From positions 81,569 through 145,568 of the forward strand of contig CACWWZ010000004.1 in assembly GCA_902764705.1 (NCBI GenBank): DNA of 64,000 nucleotides, read 5' to 3'. This DNA is from an uncultured Prevotellaceae bacterium. GTDB taxonomy: Bacteria; Bacteroidota; Bacteroidia; Bacteroidales; Bacteroidaceae. The translations under genes and the position numbers were made by a program. Under the pieces are notes generated by a model that was not told the origin of the DNA, searched no databases, and worked only from the letters and a program-made list of their open reading frames with translations. Shown piece by piece: positions 58,186 through 64,000 of this stretch; positions within the stretch are counted from its first letter, which is position 1; each line of letters begins with the position of its first letter.

Positions 58186-58818
58186 ATGATGAAGAAATTT
58201 TATGTAATGATGCTGATGGCTGTGGCTTTTGCCATGCCGTCGAAGGCTCAGGTGAGCTTTGGTGTGAAGGGCGGTCTAAATTTGACCAACATGTCGTTCA
58301 ATAACAGTAGTGTGGAGGACATGGTTAAGAACAAGGCTGGTTTCTTCGCAGGTGCAACCGTCAAGTATCAGTTTCCCGTCGTAGGGCTGGGCATTGACGG
58401 TGCTGTGCTCTACGACCAGCGCGAGGCCGAAATAGAGGGTCAGACAAACAACACCGAGAAGATAAAATCGCAGAGCATTCAGGTGCCCATCAACCTGCGC
58501 TATGAGATTGGTCTGGGTGAATCGGCCAACATTTTCATCTTCGCTGGTCCTCAGTTTGGATTCAACATCGGTGACAAAACAAAATCGCTCTCTGCTCTTC
58601 AGGACGATGCAAAAGAGTGGACTTTAAGTAGCTCCAACATCAGTGCCAACGTGGGTTTGGGTGTTACACTCATGACACACTTGCAGCTGTCTGCCAACTA
58701 CAACATTGCCCTGGGCAAGACAGGTGAAGTGGAAGCGAAAGATGTTTCCAGCGGCATTTGGGATGCGGTCAATGGTAAGGCCAACTCTTGGCAGATTGCA
58801 CTGGCTTATTACTTCTAA
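58186..58818 (+). CDS. PorT-like outer-membrane beta-barrel protein
   Basis: 210 residues from the ATG at 58186 (58189 also possible). Signal peptide MMKKFYVMMLMAVAFAMPSK, then QVSFGVKGGLNLTNM, the start of the PorT/outer-membrane beta-barrel type 2 family, and an eight-strand barrel ending SWQIALAYYF with the terminal aromatic residue. PorT itself is a T9SS accessory protein, but this fold is abundant in Bacteroidota, so the name is structural only. The following gene starts at the base after its stop. Confidence 0.82.
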   Translation: MMKKFYVMMLMAVAFAMPSKAQVSFGVKGGLNLTNMSFNNSSVEDMVKNKAGFFAGATVKYQFPVVGLGIDGAVLYDQREAEIEGQTNNTEKIKSQSIQVPINLRYEIGLGESANIFIFAGPQFGFNIGDKTKSLSALQDDAKEWTLSSSNISANVGLGVTLMTHLQLSANYNIALGKTGEVEAKDVSSGIWDAVNGKANSWQIALAYYF

Positions 58819-59679
58819 GTGCGACTCATTGGGTTATTGCTGTTGCCCCTCCTATGGGTGGGATGTTCGCACCAGGAGCGCATGGACGACGAGAATTCCG
58901 TGTACTACTGGCGCACAGAATGGTGTCTGGACTCCACGGAACGGGCATTCCTGAAGCAGTACCATATTAACAAAGTCTTTTGCCGCTATTTCGATGTGAT
59001 GCCCGACGAGTCGGGAGAACCCATGCCGAATGCGACGATAGCCTTTACGGAAAAGGTCCCTCAAGGACTGGAACTGGTGCCTACGGTTTTCATTACGGAA
59101 AACTGTATGCACCAGTGTCATAAAGGGCTGGCCCGGAAACTGGTGGAGCGCATCCTACAGATGAACGAGACGAACGACGTCGCGGGAGTGCAGGAGATTC
59201 AGATTGACTGCGACTACACGGGGCGCAGCCGGCAGACCTACTACGACTTTCTGGCCGAGGTGCGCCAAGAGGCGGCAAAGCACCACTTACGTTTGTCGAC
59301 CACCATCCGTCTGCACCAGCTCGCAATGCCTGCTCCGCCCGCCGACTACGGCGTGCTGATGCTCTACAACACCGGCGACCCTCAGAAATTCCAAGAGCGT
59401 AACCCCATTCTCGACCTGCGCGACGTGCAGCCCTATCTGCGCTACCTGTCGGGCTATTCCCTGCCGCTGGCTGCTGCCTACCCGGTATTTTTGTGGCAGC
59501 GCAACATCTACGGTGTCCGCGTGGAGCACGTCGTAGAGGCCGACGAGATTCTTCAGGTGAAAGCTGCTGTCGAAAAGAAACGCAGTGCGCTGAGCCATAC
59601 CATTTTACTTTACCATTTAGATCACGACAACATTAACAGATACAATCATGAAACGTTTGAATCGATTTATCGCCATTAG
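58819..59679 (+). CDS. DUF3142-like lipoprotein
   Basis: 286 residues from a GTG directly adjoining the previous TAA. Lipoprotein signal RLIGLLLLPLLWVGCS. The body (EIQIDCDYTGRSRQTYYDFL, STTIRLHQLAMPAPPADYGV, PLAAAYPVFLWQRNIYGV) resembles a TIM-barrel of the DUF3142 type, related to glycoside-hydrolase-like folds. Catalysis is unproven. Its 3' end overlaps the next gene by 32 bases in another frame. Confidence 0.65.
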   Translation: MRLIGLLLLPLLWVGCSHQERMDDENSVYYWRTEWCLDSTERAFLKQYHINKVFCRYFDVMPDESGEPMPNATIAFTEKVPQGLELVPTVFITENCMHQCHKGLARKLVERILQMNETNDVAGVQEIQIDCDYTGRSRQTYYDFLAEVRQEAAKHHLRLSTTIRLHQLAMPAPPADYGVLMLYNTGDPQKFQERNPILDLRDVQPYLRYLSGYSLPLAAAYPVFLWQRNIYGVRVEHVVEADEILQVKAAVEKKRSALSHTILLYHLDHDNINRYNHETFESIYRH

Positions 59680-61672
59680 CCTTGTGCTGGCATGCTGCCA
59701 GTCGGCATTTGCCTGTTTGTGGATAGAAACCCACAACTATTACCTCTTCCATGTCTACGACAGCGAGGAGTTCAGAACACGTGTGGACAATATCACCCGA
59801 GATAACTGGAGGACATATCTGGAGAAAGGGCAAGACTACTACTGGTTCAATGCCGACGAGGTGCGGAAGTTTGCCGAGGGCAAGGGCGACGCGCTGATGG
59901 TCAGCTACGTTTCGAATCTGGAGAAATACCTGGAGTGCGCCTCGTCCGTCATGTCCGAGAGTTGGGACTATCCCACGAAGGAGGAACTCGACAAGCGCAA
60001 ACAGACGCTTATTGCCGTCCGCCAGTATGCCCAGGGCAAGCTGACGTCGCGTCTGCGCAGCCAGCACGCCCTGCTATTCATGCGTTGCAACATGCTGCTG
60101 GGCAACCACGCGGAGAATGTCACCTTCTGGGAACAGAAAGCCGTCAACTTCATCGAGACAGTCTATAAGGACATGATGAAGAACATCTATGCCGGTGCCC
60201 TGCTCCGTACGGGCAACCCCGACAAGGCCGGACAGCTCTTTGCCGAGATGGGCGACTGGAACAGCCTAATGACGCAGTTCTACGAGAAACGCTCCTATCA
60301 GGCCATCCGCGCCGAATACCTGCGCGACGCCAACTCCGCCGTACTGCCCTTTCTGGTGCAGGACTTCGTCAATAATGCCCAAGAGGCCTATGACCAAGAT
60401 GGATTCGGCAAACTCTTCGTACGCAACATCACGAAGCAGGAGGCTCTTCAGATGATTCAGCTTGCTGCCCAGGTCATCAAGGACGGCAAGAGTCAGGTGC
60501 CTGCCTTGTGGATGAGTGCCAAGGCATGGCTCGAATTCCTGTTCTACAGTCATCAGCAGGCGCTGACGGACATCAACCAAGCCGTCACACTCGACGGTAC
60601 GGAATGGATGAAGACTACGGCCCGCGTGCTGAAGTTCTACATCTCGGCCTCCGAGAAACCCATCGATGCCCAGTTCGACGAGTATGTGGCTGGTGAACTG
60701 AAGTGGCTGGAACAGATGCAGGGGCAGGATGCCTTCTACAAGAACGCCCTCGACCGCATCATCCATCAGGTGCTGGCAGACAAATATGACAAGAACCAGC
60801 GTCCGAAGACTGCGCAGGCCCTATTGGGCTTCCTCAATGAAACGGATTCTGAATATGAATACAAACTCGACACGATGGAGGTTTCCCTTCTCGAGCAGTT
60901 CATCGATTATCTGAATCGCCCCGATACGTCGCCGCTCGACAGAATGCTGACTGCGCGTATCGAAATGGACCCTGCGAAGATGAACGACCTCGTAGGCACC
61001 AAGTACCTGCGCATCTGCCGCTGGGCCGAGGCCATCAAGTGGTTGCAGAAGGTGCCCGTATCGTTCTACAACAAGGCCAGCTATGCCGTCTATGCCGCCA
61101 ACCGCAGCTTCCGCGTGGAGCCGTGGATGAAGCGCCAGTGGCTGAAGTCCGACATGGAGTATTCTCTTGAGGAGCAGCACATGACGACCAGTCCGAAGCT
61201 CGACTTCGCCAAGGAGATGCTGGCTATGGAGACACGCCTGCCCCATCTGAAAGGCAAGGAATTCGAGCAGGCCTGCTACGACCTCGCAGCTCGCTATGCA
61301 CAGGTCAACTTCACCGGTGACTGCTGGTTCATCATGCGCAACGGCAAGAGCATTTCCGACGCAGTCCGCGACAACGAGACCGATCTGAACAAGCAGGCTG
61401 TTCGCCTATTGTGTAAGGCCGTCAACACCACCGACAAGAAGCTGAAGGAGCGCGTGCTGTTTGCCCTGTCGTATGCCGAGATCAACCCCGACTCTTGGTT
61501 TACCTCAGAGTGGGACAGCAACCTGGGTGATTATCGCATCATTCCGCAGCCCGACTCCTGGCACTACAAGGCCATGGCCACCCTCGTCGATTTCGAGCGC
61601 CAGAACGGCCCCGCCAGTCCCTACGTCTCCCGCTGCGACAACTACAACACCTTCCGCAAGCAGTATAAGTAG
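59648..61672 (+). CDS. Large secreted helical-repeat protein of unknown function
   Basis: 674 residues. Signal peptide MKRLNRFIAISLVLACCQSA, then a mostly helical protein with TPR-like pairs (QALTDINQAVTLDGTEWMKT; RICRWAEAIKWLQKVPVSFY). Cysteines near the N-terminus (CLWIETHNYYLFHVYD) are notable. I do not recognise a family with a known job. Start overlaps the DUF3142-like gene by 32 bases, which implies coupled translation of the pair. Confidence 0.75.
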   Translation: MKRLNRFIAISLVLACCQSAFACLWIETHNYYLFHVYDSEEFRTRVDNITRDNWRTYLEKGQDYYWFNADEVRKFAEGKGDALMVSYVSNLEKYLECASSVMSESWDYPTKEELDKRKQTLIAVRQYAQGKLTSRLRSQHALLFMRCNMLLGNHAENVTFWEQKAVNFIETVYKDMMKNIYAGALLRTGNPDKAGQLFAEMGDWNSLMTQFYEKRSYQAIRAEYLRDANSAVLPFLVQDFVNNAQEAYDQDGFGKLFVRNITKQEALQMIQLAAQVIKDGKSQVPALWMSAKAWLEFLFYSHQQALTDINQAVTLDGTEWMKTTARVLKFYISASEKPIDAQFDEYVAGELKWLEQMQGQDAFYKNALDRIIHQVLADKYDKNQRPKTAQALLGFLNETDSEYEYKLDTMEVSLLEQFIDYLNRPDTSPLDRMLTARIEMDPAKMNDLVGTKYLRICRWAEAIKWLQKVPVSFYNKASYAVYAANRSFRVEPWMKRQWLKSDMEYSLEEQHMTTSPKLDFAKEMLAMETRLPHLKGKEFEQACYDLAARYAQVNFTGDCWFIMRNGKSISDAVRDNETDLNKQAVRLLCKAVNTTDKKLKERVLFALSYAEINPDSWFTSEWDSNLGDYRIIPQPDSWHYKAMATLVDFERQNGPASPYVSRCDNYNTFRKQYK

Positions 61673-61744
61673 TGCATTTGCCACATCGAGTTTGCAAAGG
61701 AAGGGGCTTACATCTTAAATAATATTTAAAATAAGCCTTGGCAC

Positions 61745-61774
61745 TTGCAGATTGAGAAATATTTCGTATCTTTG
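61745..61774 (+). promoter_or_regulatory. Promoter of mdh
   Basis: TTG (61745-61747), 19 bases, TATCTTTG (61767-61774). Confidence 0.8.
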
Positions 61775-61812
61775 CATGCAATTGATACAAATCACAAAAA
61801 AGAAAAGGAATT

Positions 61813-62805
61813 ATGGCATTTTTAACTAACGACAAATTGACCATCGTAGGCGCTGCCGGTATGATTGGTTCAAACATGGCTCAGAGTGCCCTGATGATGG
61901 GTCTGACAAGTAACATCTGTCTGTACGACGTATTTTCTCCCGAGGGAGTTGCCGAGGAGATGCGCCAGAGTGGTTTCGACGATGTGAATATCGTGGCTAC
62001 CACTGATGCCGAGGAGGCTTTCAAGGGTGCTAAGTATATCATCTCTTCTGGTGGTGCTCCCCGTAAGGCTGGTATGACCCGTGAGGATCTGCTCGCCGGC
62101 AACTGTAAGATTGCTGAGGAGCTCGGTCAGAACATCAAGAAGTTCTGCCCCGACGTGAAGCACGTGGTGATTATCTTCAACCCCGCTGACCTGACCGGTC
62201 TGGTAACCCTGCTGTACTCTGGTTTGAAGCCCGGACAGGTAACAACCCTAGCCGGTCTGGATACCACTCGTCTGCAGTCGGCTCTGGCCAAGAAGTTCGG
62301 CGTGATGCAGAATGAGATTACCGGTTGCGCTACCTATGGTGGCCACGGTGAGCAGATGGCCGTTTTCGGCAGCCACGTCGTTGTTGCCGGCCGCAAGCTG
62401 ACTGACATCATCGGTACCGCTGAATTCCCCGCAGAGGAATGGGAGCAGATGAAGGTCGACGTTACCAAAGGTGGTGCCAAGATCATCGAGCTCCGCGGAC
62501 GCAGCTCGTTCCAGAGCCCCTCATACCTCAGTGTTGAGATGATCCGTGCCGCTATGGGCGGTGAGCCCTTCCGCTTCCCCGTAGGAACCTATGTAAAGAC
62601 CGACAAGTACGACCACATCATGATGGCCATGAAGACCACCATGACCGCTGAGGGTGCTAAGTTCGAGGTTCCCCAGGGTACTGCCGAGGAGAATGCCAAG
62701 CTGGACCAGAGCTACGAGCACCTGTGCAAGATGCGCGACGAGCTGGTAACGCTGAACATCGTTCCTCCCATCTCAGAGTGGAGCAAGATTAATCCCAACC
62801 TGTAA
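61813..62805 (+). CDS. mdh: Malate dehydrogenase
   Basis: 330 residues. NAD-binding LTIVGAAGMIGSNMAQSALM, substrate arginines in GGAPRKAGMTREDLL, NPADLTGLVTLLYSG, catalytic His in CATYGGHGEQMAVFG. This is the Bacteroidota branch of malate/lactate dehydrogenases; it interconverts malate and oxaloacetate, in these anaerobes mainly in the reductive branch to succinate. Own promoter and terminator; codon use is strongly biased, as in highly expressed genes. Confidence 0.95.
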   Translation: MAFLTNDKLTIVGAAGMIGSNMAQSALMMGLTSNICLYDVFSPEGVAEEMRQSGFDDVNIVATTDAEEAFKGAKYIISSGGAPRKAGMTREDLLAGNCKIAEELGQNIKKFCPDVKHVVIIFNPADLTGLVTLLYSGLKPGQVTTLAGLDTTRLQSALAKKFGVMQNEITGCATYGGHGEQMAVFGSHVVVAGRKLTDIIGTAEFPAEEWEQMKVDVTKGGAKIIELRGRSSFQSPSYLSVEMIRAAMGGEPFRFPVGTYVKTDKYDHIMMAMKTTMTAEGAKFEVPQGTAEENAKLDQSYEHLCKMRDELVTLNIVPPISEWSKINPNL

Positions 62806-62809
62806 TAAA

Positions 62810-62830
62810 GGTAAAAGGGTAAAAAGTAAA
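62810..62830 (+). repeat. Short heptanucleotide array after mdh
   Basis: GGTAAAA, GGGTAAA, AAGTAAA directly after the stop codon and before the terminator. Confidence 0.6.
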
Positions 62831-62832
62831 AA

Positions 62833-62866
62833 AGCTCGGATAACGCTTGGTTATCCGGGCTTTTTT
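62833..62866 (+). terminator. Rho-independent terminator of mdh
   Basis: AGCTCGGATAA/TTATCCGGGCT stem (11 bp, one G-T pair) with 7-base loop, followed by six T (62861-62866). Confidence 0.92.
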
Positions 62867-62871
62867 GTTCG

Positions 62872-62943
62872 TACCCCGACCGCGAATCGAACGCGGAACT
62901 AAGTCTTAGGAGGACCTTGTTATATCCATTTAACTATCAGGGC
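62872..62943 (-). tRNA. tRNA-Arg (anticodon CCT)
   Basis: Acceptor GCCCTGA/TCGGGGT, anticodon stem AGGTC/GACTT around CTCCTAA (anticodon CCT), T-arm CCGCG-TTCGATT-CGCGG, discriminator A; CCA not encoded. A -7 box TACCTTTG lies upstream on the minus strand (62977-62970). Confidence 0.94.
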
Positions 62944-62999
62944 AACGGATTTTTCGCACTTTGCTGGTGCAAAGGTACGCATTTTCCATTAAAAATTGC

Positions 63000-63007
63000 T
63001 ACCTTTG
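63000..63007 (+). promoter_or_regulatory. -7 box of the MaoC-like gene
   Basis: TACCTTTG 30 bases before the ATG at 63038; the -33 element is not clear. Divergent from the tRNA-Arg -7 box (62970-62977). Confidence 0.55.
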
Positions 63008-63037
63008 CAGCAGAAAATAACATTTAAGACGTAAAAA

Positions 63038-63502
63038 ATGGGAAAATTAGTGATTAACTCGTACGACGAGTTTGCCGCCCACCTGGGCGAAGAGTTAGGA
63101 AAGTCGGAATGGCTGGAAGTAGATCAGGACCGTATCAACCTGTTTGCCGATGCCACGCTGGACCATCAGTGGATTCACGTAGACGTGGCACGCGCCAAGG
63201 AGGAGAGTCCGTATAAGTCGACCATCGCCCACGGCTATCTGACGCTGAGCCTGCTGCCCTACATGTGGGATCAGATTATTGAGGTAAACAACATCAAGAT
63301 GCTGGTGAACTACGGCATGAACGATATGCGCTTCGGCCAGCCGGTGATTACGGGCAGTCGCGTGCGCCTGGTGACTACGCTGCATAACATCCAGAACCTG
63401 CGCGGCATCTGCAAGGCTGAGATTAAGTTCACCATCGAGATTGAGGGCCAGCGCAAGCCCGCCCTCGAAGGCATTGCAGCGTTCCTGTATTATTTCAACT
63501 AG
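63038..63502 (+). CDS. MaoC-like hotdog-fold hydratase
   Basis: 154 residues. The hydratase motif reads FADATLDHQWIHVDVARAKE, where the Asp/His pair is catalytic in R-specific enoyl hydratases, and STIAHGYLTLSLLPYM is the second family signature. NodN/MaoC relatives hydrate enoyl-CoA substrates; the natural substrate here is unknown. Monocistronic, ended by the terminator at 63545-63574. Confidence 0.9.
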   Translation: MGKLVINSYDEFAAHLGEELGKSEWLEVDQDRINLFADATLDHQWIHVDVARAKEESPYKSTIAHGYLTLSLLPYMWDQIIEVNNIKMLVNYGMNDMRFGQPVITGSRVRLVTTLHNIQNLRGICKAEIKFTIEIEGQRKPALEGIAAFLYYFN

Positions 63503-63544
63503 GAAATTCTAGGAGGGCGTAGGAGAAACTAGCACAATAAAAAA

Positions 63545-63580
63545 AGCAGCCCGCTCTGTCACGAGCGGGCTGCTATTATT
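63545..63580. terminator. Bidirectional terminator between the MaoC-like gene and secDF
   Basis: Perfect 12-bp stem AGCAGCCCGCTC/GAGCGGGCTGCT (63545-63574) with a 6-base loop, T-rich on the right and A-rich on the left, so it can serve both converging genes. Confidence 0.92.
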
Positions 63581-63597
63581 ATAATAAGGTGTGAGCC

Positions 63598-64000
63598 TTA
63601 TGCCTTGGCAACCTCAGCGTCTTCTTCGCGGATGGTACGACCCATCACGAGGAATGCCGTAGGAGCTGCGATGAACAGTGACGACAAGGTACCGAAGATA
63701 ACACCCAGAATCATTGCGAACGAGAAGCTGCGGATAGAGTCACCACCGAGGATGAAGATACACAGCAACACAATCAATGTCGTGACAGAGGTGTTGATGG
63801 TACGAGCCAGCGTCTGGTTCAGCGAGTCGTTGAACAGCTGCTGACGGTCGCGCTTGCCATAGAGCTGGAAGTTCTCACGGATACGGTCGAATACCACCAC
63901 CTTATCGTTGATAGAGTAACCGATCACCGTCAGGATAGCACCGATGAACACCTGATCGATTTCCAGTGACATGGGAACCCAACCCCACAGTACACTGTAG
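63598..64000 (-). CDS. secDF: Protein translocase SecDF, SecF-part C-terminus (cut by window edge)
   Basis: The last 133 residues are visible, ending at TAA 63598. GAILTVIGYSINDKVVVFDR, RTINTSVTTLIVLLCIFILG and SFAMILGVIFGTLSSLFIAA are the conserved membrane segments of SecF; in Bacteroidota SecD and SecF are usually one protein. It uses the proton gradient to complete Sec-dependent export. The rest lies beyond 64000, so fusion itself is not shown here. Confidence 0.92.
   Translation of the reverse strand, partial: YSVLWGWVPMSLEIDQVFIGAILTVIGYSINDKVVVFDRIRENFQLYGKRDRQQLFNDSLNQTLARTINTSVTTLIVLLCIFILGGDSIRSFSFAMILGVIFGTLSSLFIAAPTAFLVMGRTIREEDAEVAKA

Overview
The window reads as a chromosomal segment of a Bacteroidota bacterium, most likely Prevotella or a close relative. 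The support is: Bacteroidota-type promoters (TTTG, 19-20 bases, TAnnTTTG) in front of most transcription units; a complete type IX secretion core (porP-gldK-gldL-gldM-gldN); Por-type C-terminal tails on large surface proteins; a fused SecDF-type gene; HU-type, DUF4139 and PorT-like families typical of the phylum. No CRISPR array, IS transposase or complete prophage was seen.

Layout. 1-6200: start of an Lrp/AsnC regulator, an O-methyltransferase/aroQ pair, xerD, murF, and a secreted beta-helix carbohydrate-binding protein with a small secreted partner. 6600-13000: HU-like protein, a DUF4139 protein carrying an inserted SusC-type N-terminal module, recO, tRNA-Glu, rpsT and a gyrB that lacks a universally conserved segment. 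13000-28200: envelope glycan and lipid genes (miaB, MsbA-like exporter, two LtaS-like sulfatase-fold enzymes, GT25, GT11, LpxL-like acyltransferase, GT4, LicD, GT2, DegT aminotransferase, LicC-like nucleotidyltransferase), then HIT and greA. 28500-35500: SDR epimerase, PAP2, and three envelope proteins (TPR lipoprotein, thioredoxin-fold lipoprotein without CXXC, AsmA/TamB-like protein). 35500-36500: a decayed mobile-element remnant next to two converging arrays of 9-bp iterons around a 38-bp perfect palindrome, then a structured transcript candidate. 36500-49900: a membrane-bound AraC-type regulator divergent from a 12-kb operon for a 38-aa membrane peptide, a 61-aa peptide, three giant GLUG-type surface proteins and an arylsulfotransferase-like lipoprotein. 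49950-58800: pepP, the T9SS core and a PorT-like barrel. 58800-64000: a DUF3142-like lipoprotein, a large secreted repeat protein, mdh, tRNA-Arg, a MaoC-like protein and the end of secDF.

The most unusual signal is not a gene. About 19 loci contain short degenerate arrays with a strict 7-base period (one has 8), usually purine-rich on one strand, each with its own unit. About half lie in frame inside genes (murF, miaB, SDR, AsmA-like, AraC, pepP, two GLUG genes); many intergenic ones begin at a stop codon. In gldK and gldN four perfect heptads encode the signal peptide, so gain or loss of one unit would shift the frame of two essential T9SS components. A second class of insert, nested palindromes of about 70-85 bp, lies in frame in murF and in the third GLUG gene.

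Working together: the LPS/LOS glycan genes and the T9SS/CTD surface proteins both serve the outer surface, and the AraC regulator plausibly controls the GLUG operon exported by the T9SS encoded next to it. Functional statements are family-based readings of the translated sequence; no database search was possible.
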